Below, one piece after another: positions 34,261 to 43,319 of a stretch of 64,000 bases of DNA (its first letter is position 1; every line of letters starts with the position of its first letter). The stretch covers positions 17,789 to 81,788 of the forward strand of contig JALONV010000009.1 of NCBI GenBank assembly GCA_025454755.1, in the 5' to 3' direction. The notes under the pieces were generated by a model. It saw only the letters and a list, made by a program, of their open reading frames with translations, ran no database searches and was not told the DNA's origin. A program made the translations under genes and the position numbers. Source of the DNA: Bacteroidales bacterium (GTDB taxonomy: Bacteria; Bacteroidota; Bacteroidia; Bacteroidales; VadinHA17).

Positions 34261-35160
34261 TTATTTTGTTACTGCCGACTTTTCAGTCTTTTCCTCATTG
34301 CTCATGAACTCGTCATGTTTTTTCTGCTTCGATCTCATTACTCCTGCCGAAATGAAAATACTTATCTCATAAAGCACAAGCAGCGGAATAGCTACCAGCA
34401 TTTGTGAGAAAACATCGGGAGGAGTGATTATCGCCGCCATGATGAAAATAACGACAATAGCATGCTTTCTGTATTTTCTCATAAAAGCCGGCGTAATGAT
34501 CCCTATCTTTGTGAGAAAAAATGCGATTATCGGAAGCTCAAAAACTATACCTGTCGCAAAGCAGACCGAAGTGAGCGTGCCAATGTAGGATCTTATATTA
34601 ATTTGATTGAGTACATTAGGGCTCACCTGGTAAGAGGTAAGGAAATGAATCGAAAGAGGTGCAAGTAAAAAGTATCCGAAGAGAACTCCCGTGAAAAACA
34701 GCAAAGTAGAAGCAAGAACCGCCCCTCTTGCGTGTTTTGCCTCGTTGGAATGCAGGGCAGGTCTGAAAAAAGCCCAGAATTCCCTTATTACGAAAGGAAA
34801 AGCAAGAATTAATCCGGATACCAGTGCTACAATAATGTGGGTCGTGATCTGACCAGCCATCTTAATGCTTATCAGCTGAAATGGGTTCCCTGTGTTTATA
34901 CAGAGGATATCAGGATTCCTGGTAATTCCGACGGAAGCCAGGTAGTTTCCAAACTGACAAAACAAACGGTTCGTAATAAAATCAGATTGGGAAGGCGCAA
35001 TTAAAATCGTGTCGAAGAGCAGAGATTTAAAGCAGAATGCCACTATCATGAAAGACACAATTGCCACCAGTGATCTTATTATATGCCACCTTAGTTCCTC
35101 GAGATGTTCCAGAAATGACATCTCTGCTTCCCCTTTCCTGCTCTTCCATTTAAACGCCAT
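34261..35160 (-). CDS. tatC: Sec-independent translocase protein TatC
   Basis: This 299-residue inner-membrane protein is the twin-arginine signal receptor. The conserved N-terminal [20 protein letters not shown] precedes six predicted helices, with [16 protein letters not shown] in the first cytoplasmic loop region and [21 protein letters not shown] near helices 5-6. A charged tail ([19 protein letters not shown]) ends the protein. tatA/B are not nearby. It heads a two-gene run with lptB, divergent from recQ. Confidence 0.95.
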   Translation of the reverse strand: MAFKWKSRKGEAEMSFLEHLEELRWHIIRSLVAIVSFMIVAFCFKSLLFDTILIAPSQSDFITNRLFCQFGNYLASVGITRNPDILCINTGNPFQLISIKMAGQITTHIIVALVSGLILAFPFVIREFWAFFRPALHSNEAKHARGAVLASTLLFFTGVLFGYFLLAPLSIHFLTSYQVSPNVLNQINIRSYIGTLTSVCFATGIVFELPIIAFFLTKIGIITPAFMRKYRKHAIVVIFIMAAIITPPDVFSQMLVAIPLLVLYEISIFISAGVMRSKQKKHDEFMSNEEKTEKSAVTK

Positions 35161-35368
35161 CTGTAGCCACCTGTTTTGAAATTCAGCGTGTAAAGATGAT
35201 AAATCTTACAATTCAAAACAACAACAGCATCATGTAATGTTCTATTTATGGGGAACAATTGTGTTAATTATTTATTAAAACTAGCAATTGATAAGTAAAA
35301 TTATTAATTTAGATAAACTGTTGAAATGAATAAACTGATATACAGATGTTTATTCTATAAAGAATTGA

Positions 35369-37549
35369 ATGGTAAGTGACAAGACGACACATGATTACCT
35401 GAAAAGGTATTTCGGATTCGACACCTTCAAGGGAAACCAGGAACATATCATTAGAAATGTCCTGGAAGGGAGAGATACGTTTGTACTTATGCCCACAGGC
35501 GGAGGCAAATCGCTTTGCTATCAGCTTCCTGCAGTGATGGGAGAAGGGACTGCAATCGTGATCTCTCCGCTGATAGCCCTCATGAAAAACCAGGTTGATG
35601 CCATGCGTAACTTCAGCACCAACGACGACGTGGCCCATTTCCTTAATTCATCTCTCACCAAAACAGAAATAGCAAGAGTAAAGAAGGATGTTCTCGACCA
35701 TCAGACAAAATTGCTTTATGTTGCCCCCGAATCGCTTACCAAAGAGGAAAATATAGATTTTCTCAAGAATATTAAGGTGTCGTTTTATGCTGTCGATGAG
35801 GCGCACTGCATATCGGAATGGGGGCATGATTTCAGACCCGAATACAGGCGCATAAGGCCGATAATTGATACTATCGGCCGTTCTCCGATAATTGCTCTCA
35901 CGGCAACGGCAACACCAAAAGTTCAACATGATATCCAGAAAAACCTGGGCATCCTTGAAGCAGATGTCTTCAAGTCGTCATTCAACAGGCCAAACCTGTA
36001 TTATGAAGTGAAATCGAAGCAGGACGTCACAAAAGAGATCATAAAATACATTAAGAATAATTCAGGAAAATCGGGGATCATCTATTGCCTGAGCCGCAAG
36101 AAGGTTGAAGAGATGGCTGAGGTTCTGAAAGTAAATGGCATCAAGGCGCTACCATATCATGCCGGCATGGATTCCTCAACACGGACACAGAATCAGGACA
36201 AGTTCCTCATGGAAGAGGCGGATGTGATTGTAGCCACCATTGCTTTCGGGATGGGGATTGACAAACCCGATGTGCGATTCGTGATCCATTACGACATACC
36301 GAAGAGCCTGGAAGGCTATTACCAGGAAACCGGGCGTGCCGGCCGTGACGGAGGGGAAGGCAACTGTATTGCCTATTACAGCTATAACGATATTGTCAAG
36401 CTTGAGAAATTCATGCAGGGAAAACCTATTGCCGAACAGGAAATAGGGAAACAACTACTTCTTGAAACGGTATCATATGCTGAGTCTTCAGTATGCAGGA
36501 GGAGACTGCTCCTTCATTATTTTGGCGAAGAGTATCCGAAAGACAATTGCGAAGCATGTGATAACTGCCTCCATCCCAAGGAGCAGTTCGAAGGCAGTGA
36601 AGCAGTTGTCAACGTTCTGGAAACGATTCTTGCAGTCAAGGAAAAATTCAAGGCCGATCATATTGCACATATTCTTTCAGGCAAAGTCACATCAGCAATA
36701 AAGTCGTATAAACATAACAAGCTTGAATATTTCGGAATCGGGGAGGATAAGGATGAGAAATTCTGGAACATGGTCATCAGGCAGGCCCTGATAGCAAAAT
36801 TCCTCACCAAGGACATTGAGAATTATGGCCTGCTGAAGGTAACGGAAAAAGGGATGGAATTCATTGAAAAGCCATCCTCATTAATGCTTGCAGAAGATCA
36901 TGATTATGCAGATACTGCAGACGAAGAGAATGCTTTCGGCGCCAAGACTGCCGCTGTCGACGAGGAGCTCTTCAGCATATTGAAAGATCTGCGGAAGAAA
37001 ATTTCAAAGCAAAAAGATGTGCCTCCATTTGTGATCTTCCAGGATCCTTCACTGGAGGATATGGCTATACAGTATCCGATTACCCTCGACGAACTGCAGA
37101 ATATTTCGGGTGTAGGTGCCGGCAAAGCACAACGTTACGGAAAGGAATTCGTGGATATAATCAAAAAATATGTCGAGGAAAAAGAGATAATAAGGCCTCT
37201 CGATATGGTGGTCAAGTCGGTGGTGAACAAATCAGGGATAAAGGTTTACATTATCCAGAGCATCGATATGAAGCGGCCGCTGGAGGATATTGCAGAGGCC
37301 AAGGGACTGGAGATCGGGGAGGTTATTTCAGAAGTTGAGGCGATAGTGAATTCAGGAACCCGCCTGAATCTTGATTATTATATAAATACGGTTATTGATG
37401 AAGATCGTCAGCATGACATATTTTCCTATTTCAGGGAAGAGGCCCAGACCGATTCACTGGAAGAGGCTATCAAAGAGCTGGGCAATGAATTTGAAGAAGA
37501 GGAGATAAGGCTGATGAGGATCAAGTTCCTGTCGGAGATGGGGAACTAA
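35369..37549 (+). CDS. recQ: ATP-dependent DNA helicase RecQ
   Basis: This 726-residue 3'-5' helicase has Walker A in MPTGGGKSLCYQLPA, the DEAH box in AVDEAHCISEWGHDFRPEY, and motif VI in YYQETGRAGRDG. The RQC zinc site is CRRRLLLHYFGEEYP ... CEACDNC. An HRDC domain is present around residues 555-610 (LQNISGVGAGKAQRYG), followed by a C-terminal extension of about 110 residues. It acts in recombinational repair. It has its own 208-bp upstream region shared with divergent tatC. Confidence 0.96.
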   Translation: MVSDKTTHDYLKRYFGFDTFKGNQEHIIRNVLEGRDTFVLMPTGGGKSLCYQLPAVMGEGTAIVISPLIALMKNQVDAMRNFSTNDDVAHFLNSSLTKTEIARVKKDVLDHQTKLLYVAPESLTKEENIDFLKNIKVSFYAVDEAHCISEWGHDFRPEYRRIRPIIDTIGRSPIIALTATATPKVQHDIQKNLGILEADVFKSSFNRPNLYYEVKSKQDVTKEIIKYIKNNSGKSGIIYCLSRKKVEEMAEVLKVNGIKALPYHAGMDSSTRTQNQDKFLMEEADVIVATIAFGMGIDKPDVRFVIHYDIPKSLEGYYQETGRAGRDGGEGNCIAYYSYNDIVKLEKFMQGKPIAEQEIGKQLLLETVSYAESSVCRRRLLLHYFGEEYPKDNCEACDNCLHPKEQFEGSEAVVNVLETILAVKEKFKADHIAHILSGKVTSAIKSYKHNKLEYFGIGEDKDEKFWNMVIRQALIAKFLTKDIENYGLLKVTEKGMEFIEKPSSLMLAEDHDYADTADEENAFGAKTAAVDEELFSILKDLRKKISKQKDVPPFVIFQDPSLEDMAIQYPITLDELQNISGVGAGKAQRYGKEFVDIIKKYVEEKEIIRPLDMVVKSVVNKSGIKVYIIQSIDMKRPLEDIAEAKGLEIGEVISEVEAIVNSGTRLNLDYYINTVIDEDRQHDIFSYFREEAQTDSLEEAIKELGNEFEEEEIRLMRIKFLSEMGN

Positions 37550-37598
37550 ACGGCGCAAAGGCTCAACGGCGGAGGGGCATAAAGGCTTTTACAAAATA

Positions 37599-38681
37599 TT
37601 ACCAGCGGTTTCCACTGTAAACTGCTTTCGAAACAACCCTTAATATATAATAAGTATATAAGAACTGCGAAGGTATAAACCACCGCATCAGTTTTTTTCT
37701 TCCGTATCTGGAGGTTGTGTTTCGAAGGATCAAATAATCCGGGATCGACTTTAATCCAAATGCAACAAGAAATACCAGCAGGAAAACAGGATAAAAGATC
37801 CCTGCCACAAGCAACGCCGTTAACATTAAAATTGTAACAAATGTTACAAATGCAAGAAGGACAGTTAAGCTGTCGCTATACGATCCGGCCTTGGATATCC
37901 ATCGTGCCCTCTGGCTTATAAATGACGACCAGGTCTCCGATGTACAGGTCGTTACAAGAGCATCGGTTGATTCAAGCCAAATGATCTTACTGCTCTTATT
38001 CTCCTTCAGGTTGTGAAGAAGGAAAATATCATCGCCGCTGACTTTATCTTCATGCAGATCGAGGGAGTGGTTTTTATAAGCCTCCTTTGTATATGCCAGG
38101 TTAGCTCCGTTGCACATTACGGGATCTCCTATAGCTGCAGTTCCGGCAGTGACTCCCTGCAAACTCAGGAATTCAAGTTCCTGGAATCGCTGAAAAAATC
38201 CTCTGTCTCCTTTTAAGGCAACCGGCCCGATTATCATGTCAGGTTTATTTTCGGAGTAGTATGAAACAATTGTCTTTAACCAGTTTTTGCCCGGTCTGCA
38301 GTCAGCATCTGTCGTAACCACAAGTTCTCCTGAGCCGACACCGATGCCTGATTTAATTGCAATTTTTTTCCCTGTCCCTGGGTTTTTGATGACTTTCAGA
38401 TTCCTGATTCCGCCATAGTCTGATGCTATGTTAAATGTTGAGTCGGTGGAATTGTCATCAATTATGATCAGTTCAAGCTTATCGGGATTATAATCCTGCG
38501 AAGCAATACCTGAAAGGAGTGAAGTAATGTTCTTTTCTTCATTGCGGCATGCAACTATCACTGAAACAGAAATATCCGGTGTTGATTGTGGTTTAAAGGA
38601 TTTGATCCTGACAAGACCTGCGTATATCCTGATCAGGATATACAGATAAGGAAGAAGTAATATCAAGGCAAGCCATTGCAT
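37599..38681 (-). CDS. Membrane-bound family 2 glycosyltransferase
   Basis: This 360-residue protein has one N-terminal membrane helix (LALILLLPYLYILIRIY), then a GT-A domain with VIVACRNEEKN, IIDDNSTDST, TTDADCRPG (the metal-binding DxD-like region), GDDIFLLHNL and the processive-type SQRARWISK motif. Two or three membrane helices follow near residue 265-315. This layout fits transferases that add sugars to lipid or polysaccharide acceptors at the inner membrane. Donor and acceptor are unknown. It follows a GNAT gene by 3 bp (38685) and is likely co-transcribed with it. Confidence 0.88.
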   Translation of the reverse strand: MQWLALILLLPYLYILIRIYAGLVRIKSFKPQSTPDISVSVIVACRNEEKNITSLLSGIASQDYNPDKLELIIIDDNSTDSTFNIASDYGGIRNLKVIKNPGTGKKIAIKSGIGVGSGELVVTTDADCRPGKNWLKTIVSYYSENKPDMIIGPVALKGDRGFFQRFQELEFLSLQGVTAGTAAIGDPVMCNGANLAYTKEAYKNHSLDLHEDKVSGDDIFLLHNLKENKSSKIIWLESTDALVTTCTSETWSSFISQRARWISKAGSYSDSLTVLLAFVTFVTILMLTALLVAGIFYPVFLLVFLVAFGLKSIPDYLILRNTTSRYGRKKLMRWFIPSQFLYTYYILRVVSKAVYSGNRW

Positions 38682-38684
38682 AGA

Positions 38685-39134
38685 TCATTTCCTCATCCAT
38701 TCATAAAAGTTGTAATGTTCTGAACTCATTCCCAGTGCCTCGTAGGTCTTCTGCGCTCTTATGTTTTTTGTTTCAACATAAAGTCTCAGTCCGGCAATAT
38801 CCTGTTCTTCGGCCAGCTGTCTGATATGATTGTACATTTTCCTGAATACTCCCTTTCTGCGGAATTCAGGTACGACATAAACTGACTGAAACCACCATAC
38901 GCTGCAATTACGCCAGTCGCTCCATTCAAAGGTAATGAGCAGGGAAGCAATTATGCGGCTATTGTCTTCAGCCACATAATATTGACCGCGGGAATGGTCT
39001 TCAAAAACTGCCTGAACGCCCTCCGTTACTATTTCAGGTATAAGCTTCATCTCTTCTGTTTCCCATGCCATTTTCAGCTGGAAATCGATGATCGATGTAG
39101 CATCTGTTGATTTTGCTTTACGGATAAAGATCAT
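38685..39134 (-). CDS. GNAT family N-acetyltransferase
   Basis: This 149-residue acyltransferase has the acetyl-CoA motif A in VYVVPEFRRKGVFRKMY and a C-terminal LYVETKNIRAQKTYEALGM typical of GNAT. The substrate is not evident. It precedes the GT2 gene by 3 bp. The 252 bp upstream of it, towards carB, hold a direct-repeat-like stretch (ACGGATTACACGG, CACGGAAATGTCACGGAG) and 21 tandem 8-bp units. Confidence 0.87.
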   Translation of the reverse strand: MIFIRKAKSTDATSIIDFQLKMAWETEEMKLIPEIVTEGVQAVFEDHSRGQYYVAEDNSRIIASLLITFEWSDWRNCSVWWFQSVYVVPEFRRKGVFRKMYNHIRQLAEEQDIAGLRLYVETKNIRAQKTYEALGMSSEHYNFYEWMRK

Positions 39135-39216
39135 ATATTAATATTTTAAAATCTCTTTTTAACCACGGATTACACGGGTCTCACGGAAATGTCACGGAGA
39201 AATATCTCCCCATTTT

Positions 39217-39384
39217 GCCCTCACACCCTCTCGCCCTCACGCCCTCTCGCCCTCACGCCCTCTCGCCCTCACGCCCTCTCGCCCTCACGCCCTCACGCCC
39301 TCACGCCCTCACACCCTCTCGCCCTCACGCCCTCACGCCCTCTCGCCCTCACACCCTCTCGCCCTCACGCCCTCTCGCCCTCAT
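39217..39384. repeat. Tandem repeat: 21 units of 8 bp beside the carB stop codon
   Basis: Twenty-one consecutive 8-bp units run without interruption. They are mainly GCCCTCAC and GCCCTCTC in partly alternating order, with three ACCCTCTC units and a final GCCCTCAT. Every unit has CCC, so the minus strand (carB mRNA sense) has GGG every 8 nt with 5-nt spacers, which fits the G3N1-7 quadruplex pattern along the whole array. The array ends 2 bp from the carB stop codon (39387-39389). Confidence 0.95.
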
Positions 39385-39386
39385 TC

Positions 39387-42300
39387 TTATTTATATTCAT
39401 CCCAGCTTTTAATCGCCAACTGATCCTCGCTCATCCTGCAGAAGGCAAGGATAAAGGCGCTGGCGAGCCGGGCATTTGTTATCAGAGGAACATTAAAATC
39501 GACTGCGCTCCTGCGGATCGAATAATCGTTGTTGAGCTCTGCATCGGAAAGATCTTTCGGGATATTTACCACCAGATCAACTTCGCGGGACTTTATAAGC
39601 TCAATTGTGTTGGGCGATTTATCTTCGTCAGGCCAGTATGCCACTTCGGCTTCGACACCCGCATTCTGAAGGAATTGCTGAGTTCCTCTTGTGGCATAGA
39701 GCTTATGTCCCCTGTCCCTTAATGCTTTTGCGCTGTTGAGAAGTTCCACCTTGGAACGTGCTGGCCCTGTTGAAAGAAGGATGCTTTTTTTTGGCACCCT
39801 GTATCCGACCGAGAACATAGCCTTCAGAATTGCCTCATAAAATCCTTCACCTATGCACCCCACTTCTCCTGTAGATGACATATCAACACCGAGGACGGGA
39901 TCGGCCTTTGCAAGTCGCGAAAAGCTGAATTGCGGCGCCTTCACGCCAACATAGTCAAGCTCAAAAACCGACTTATGCGGTTTCTCTGCCGGCATGCCAA
40001 GCATTACTTTTGTCGCAAGTTCTATCAGATTGGATTTAAGAACTTTAGAAACGAAAGGCATGCTCCGGCTTGCCCGAAGATTACACTCAATCACTTTTAT
40101 ATCATTATCCCTTGCCAGGTACTGGATATTGAACGGACCGGTAATGTTAAGCTCTTTTGCGATCTGACGCGAGATACGCTTTATACGCCTTACGGTCTCA
40201 AAATAGATCTTCTGGGGCGGGAAAACTATAGTTGCATCGCCTGAATGAACGCCTGCAAACTCGACATGTTCGCTAATTGCATAGGCAAGGATTTCTCCTT
40301 CACGTGCTACGGCATCAACCTCAATCTCTTTTGCATTTTCAATGAATTCGGAGACAACCACAGGGTACTGTTTTGAAACCTTGGCAGCAAGCTCGAGGTA
40401 ATGAGTAAGCTCACTCTTGTTGGATACCACGTTCATTGCGGCACCGGAGAGAACATATGAAGGACGTATAAGAACCGGAAAGCCTATCCTGTCGACAAAC
40501 TCAAAGATATCTTCTATTGCGGAGAGCTCTTTCCAGCGTGGCTGGTCGACTGAGAGATTGTCGAGCATCTTTGAGAATTTATGCCTGTTCTCAGCCCTGT
40601 CTATCGAGAGAGGCGATGTGCCCAGCACCGGAACATTCTCCCTGAAGAGCCTCAATGCAAGGTTGTTGGGGATCTGTCCGCCAACCGAAACAATAACTCC
40701 ACCGGGATTTTCCAGGTCGATAATGTCAAGCACCCTTTCGAATGTGAGCTCATCGAAATAGAGCCTGTCGCATGTGTCATAATCGGTGCTGACAGTTTCC
40801 GGATTGTAGTTGATCATTATTGCCCTGAGTCCTTGTTTCCTGATCGTCTCAATTGCATTTACCGAGCACCAGTCGAATTCAACACTGGAACCTATTCTGT
40901 ATGCCCCTGAGCCTAGAACGATTATCGATTTCTTGTCTTTCTCAAATCTGATATCATGTTCGGTGCCGCTGTAAGTCAGGTACAGATAATTGGTCACAGC
41001 AGGATATTCGGCTGCAAGGGTGTCTATCTGTTTCACATAAGGGACGATGCCCAGCATTTTTCTATGCTCCCTTACTTTTAAAAGATCTTCGTTGATATTT
41101 GCCGGACCTGATCCCATCACATGCCTGGCTATCTGGAAGTCGCTGAATCCGTTTACTTTAGAATGAGCCAGAAGATCAGCAGGAATAGTATTAAGGGATT
41201 TGTACTTACATAATTCATCCTTTATATTTATTATATTCCTGAGCTTGAAAAGGAACCATTTATCAATTTTAGTCAATTCATGGATCCTGTCGACAGAGAT
41301 GCCTTTATCCAGGGCTTCAGCTATGGAAAAGATCCTCATGTCGGTGGGTTCTGCAAGCTCTTCTTCGATCTCCCTGAATTTCAATTCCCTGTTGCCGGTG
41401 AATCCGTGCATGCCCTGTCCGATCATCCTGAGACCCTTCTGGATAGCCTCTTCGAAATTTCTTCCTATGGACATCACCTCTCCGACACTTTTCATGCTGC
41501 TTCCAATTGCATGTGATACACCTTCGAATTTGTTAAGGTCCCAGCGTGGTATTTTGCATACTATATAATCAAGTGCCGGTTCGAAGCATGCAGTAGTGGT
41601 TTTTGTGACCGAGTTCTTCAGTTCATGGAGGCCATAACCTATGCCGAGCTTTGCAGCAATGAAAGCAAGAGGATAGCCGGTTGCTTTAGATGCCAGCGCA
41701 CTCGACCGGGAAAGCCTTGCATTGACTTCAATGACCCGGTACTCTGCCGAATCGGGAGAGAGGGCATACTGAACATTGCATTCTCCGACAATGCCAATAT
41801 GCCTGATGATCCTTATTGAGAGTTCCCTCAGTTCATGGTATTCACTATTCGTAAGAGTCTGAGAAGGAGCAACGACGATGCTCTCGCCGGTATGAATACC
41901 CAGAGGATCGAAGTTTTCCATGTTACACACGGTGATGCAATTGTCATATTTATCGCGAACCACCTCGTATTCAACCTCTTTCCATCCTTTGAGAGATTCT
42001 TCAACAAGTATCTGGTCAGTATAGGAGAATGCTTTTGCAGCCAGTGTTTTAAGTTCAATTATGTCTGAAGCAAATCCGCTTCCCTGGCCTCCAAGAGTGT
42101 ATGCAGCCCTTATGATCACCGGGAAACCCAGATTTTTTGCAGCTTCGAGTGCTTCGTCAACACCCTGAGCGGCAATGCTTCGGGGCGTTTTTATATTTAT
42201 CTGGTCAAGTTTTTTTACAAAAAGCTTGCGATCCTCAGTGTCCATAATTGCAGCGACAGGTGTCCCCAGCACCTTCACTTTGTATTTTTCAAATACACCT

Positions 42301-42608
42301 GCCCTGAATAACTCTGTGCCACAGTTCAAAGCTGTCTGTCCGCCAAAGGAGAGAAGAATGCCATCAGGTCTCTCTTTTTCTATGATTTTTTCAACATAAT
42401 AAGGAGTGACCGGAAGAAAGTATATTCTGCCAGCAAGTTCCTCGGAAGTTTGTACTGTAGCGATATTAGGATTAATAAGGACTGTTTTTATTCCCTCCTC
42501 TTTCAGGGCTTTAAGAGCCTGTGATCCTGAATAATCGAATTCTCCGGCTTCACCTATTTTGAGAGCTCCGGATCCCAGGATCACCACCTTTTTTAACTTA
42601 TCTGTCAT
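39387..42608 (-). CDS. carB: Carbamoyl-phosphate synthase large subunit
   Basis: This 1073-residue subunit, the same length as in E. coli, makes carbamoyl phosphate from bicarbonate, ATP and CarA-derived ammonia for arginine and pyrimidine synthesis. Two homologous ATP-grasp halves are visible: VVILGSGALKIGEAGEFDYS opens the first and VLGSGAYRIGSSVEFDWCSV the second. The two lids carry AAYTLGGQGSG and PSYVLSGAAM. A C-terminal MGS-like allosteric domain starts near residue 935. It diverges from argR across a 92-bp region with ARG boxes. Its 3' end abuts the 8-bp repeat array. Confidence 0.97.
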   Translation of the reverse strand: MTDKLKKVVILGSGALKIGEAGEFDYSGSQALKALKEEGIKTVLINPNIATVQTSEELAGRIYFLPVTPYYVEKIIEKERPDGILLSFGGQTALNCGTELFRAGVFEKYKVKVLGTPVAAIMDTEDRKLFVKKLDQINIKTPRSIAAQGVDEALEAAKNLGFPVIIRAAYTLGGQGSGFASDIIELKTLAAKAFSYTDQILVEESLKGWKEVEYEVVRDKYDNCITVCNMENFDPLGIHTGESIVVAPSQTLTNSEYHELRELSIRIIRHIGIVGECNVQYALSPDSAEYRVIEVNARLSRSSALASKATGYPLAFIAAKLGIGYGLHELKNSVTKTTTACFEPALDYIVCKIPRWDLNKFEGVSHAIGSSMKSVGEVMSIGRNFEEAIQKGLRMIGQGMHGFTGNRELKFREIEEELAEPTDMRIFSIAEALDKGISVDRIHELTKIDKWFLFKLRNIINIKDELCKYKSLNTIPADLLAHSKVNGFSDFQIARHVMGSGPANINEDLLKVREHRKMLGIVPYVKQIDTLAAEYPAVTNYLYLTYSGTEHDIRFEKDKKSIIVLGSGAYRIGSSVEFDWCSVNAIETIRKQGLRAIMINYNPETVSTDYDTCDRLYFDELTFERVLDIIDLENPGGVIVSVGGQIPNNLALRLFRENVPVLGTSPLSIDRAENRHKFSKMLDNLSVDQPRWKELSAIEDIFEFVDRIGFPVLIRPSYVLSGAAMNVVSNKSELTHYLELAAKVSKQYPVVVSEFIENAKEIEVDAVAREGEILAYAISEHVEFAGVHSGDATIVFPPQKIYFETVRRIKRISRQIAKELNITGPFNIQYLARDNDIKVIECNLRASRSMPFVSKVLKSNLIELATKVMLGMPAEKPHKSVFELDYVGVKAPQFSFSRLAKADPVLGVDMSSTGEVGCIGEGFYEAILKAMFSVGYRVPKKSILLSTGPARSKVELLNSAKALRDRGHKLYATRGTQQFLQNAGVEAEVAYWPDEDKSPNTIELIKSREVDLVVNIPKDLSDAELNNDYSIRRSAVDFNVPLITNARLASAFILAFCRMSEDQLAIKSWDEYK

Positions 42609-42624
42609 CTGCAGGATTTGGTGT

Positions 42625-42632
42625 CAAAAATA
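42625..42632 (-). promoter_or_regulatory. -7 element upstream of carB
   Basis: The minus strand reads TATTTTTG, an exact TAnnTTTG match 17 bp before the carB start. It lies about 40 bp from the ARG boxes, so one ArgR complex could affect both genes. Confidence 0.4.
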
Positions 42633-42668
42633 GCACAAATATTTTATCGTGACTTGCAATTAATAAAA

Positions 42669-42707
42669 AATGAATATATTTGCAAAATAAATGAATAAAT
42701 ATGCAAA
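42669..42707 (+). promoter_or_regulatory. Paired ARG boxes over the argR promoter
   Basis: Two 18-bp sites, 42669-42686 (AATGAATATATTTGCAAA) and 42690-42707 (AATGAATAAATATGCAAA), each match the E. coli ARG box half TGAAT with a partial second half. They are separated by exactly 3 bp, the canonical spacing for an ArgR hexamer. Box 1 contains the -7 element TATATTTG (42675-42682), with CTTG 18 bp upstream, and box 2 covers the argR start codon. Autorepression is the likely role. Confidence 0.7.
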
Positions 42708-43180
42708 AAGCAAAAAGACTTCCTGCAATTGAAAAGATTATTACCGGGGAGATCATTTCATCTCAGGAAGCACTTCTTAAGAAGCTCAGGTCAAAAGGGA
42801 TAGCCTGCACTCAGGCAACATTATCCCGAGACCTGCGGCAGCTTGGGGCCGGCAGGATTTCTGACGGCCAGGGAGGCTATAAGTATGCCCTGCCGGAAAG
42901 TCCGGCAGATCTCCAGCCGGATTATAGCAGATTACAGATGCTCCCGGTAATACGGGATCTTGTCGACGCAAAAGGCTTGCTGGTAATAAGGACACTTCCC
43001 GGAAATGCAAACAATACGGCAATCTATATAGATAACACATTAAGATTTGAAATTGCCGGAACAATTGCAGGTGATGATACAATACTGGTGATACCACGCG
43101 ACGGAATCACAAACAACCAGGTTCATACATGCCTGGAACTGATTTTACCGGGATTACATGAAAAGATAAAAGGTAAATAA
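42701..43180 (+). CDS. argR: Arginine repressor ArgR
   Basis: This 159-residue regulator has an N-terminal winged helix with the recognition segment TQATLSRDLRQLGAGR and a C-terminal arginine-binding/hexamerisation domain with LPGNANNTAIYID and GTIAGDDTILVIPR. With arginine bound it represses arginine genes at ARG boxes, and two such boxes lie on its own promoter. It diverges from carB and leads into argG and argH. ArgR is patchily present in Bacteroidota, so its position inside the pathway cluster is informative. Confidence 0.95.
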   Translation: MQKAKRLPAIEKIITGEIISSQEALLKKLRSKGIACTQATLSRDLRQLGAGRISDGQGGYKYALPESPADLQPDYSRLQMLPVIRDLVDAKGLLVIRTLPGNANNTAIYIDNTLRFEIAGTIAGDDTILVIPRDGITNNQVHTCLELILPGLHEKIKGK

Positions 43181-43188
43181 GAGACCAG

Positions 43189-43277
43189 ATACCCCCTTTC
43201 CTTTTTTTCTCAAGGGGGACCCCTTCCCCCGTGGGGGAAAGCCTGCCCCGCTTCGGCGGGGGCTGGGATGGGGGTAT
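43189..43277. repeat. C-run/G-run palindrome, argR-argG junction
   Basis: ATACCCCC (43189-43196) pairs with GGGGGTAT (43270-43277). Inside are CCTTCCCCCGTGGGGGAAAG and CCCCGCTTCGGCGGGG hairpins. It belongs to the same type as 22603, 44558 and 46054. Confidence 0.65.
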
Positions 43278-43319
43278 TAAGAAATAAGAAAGTAACAATT
43301 TAAACAAAAATTTAAAAAG

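Noticed and set aside
37550-37590. Direct-repeat-like GCGCAAAGGCTCAACGGCGGAGGGG after recQ (described, not a full motif)
   Set aside because: Short and imperfect; it resembles common intergenic filler, with no second copy seen in the window.
39217-39384. Possible CRISPR array
   Set aside because: Units are 8 bp and contiguous, with no spacers and no cas genes.
39189-39722. Plus-strand ORF of 177 codons running through the 8-bp repeats, with Ser/Pro/His/Leu repeats
   Set aside because: It only exists because the repeats lack stops, and it runs antisense into the C-terminal part of carB. No start signal or family resemblance was seen.
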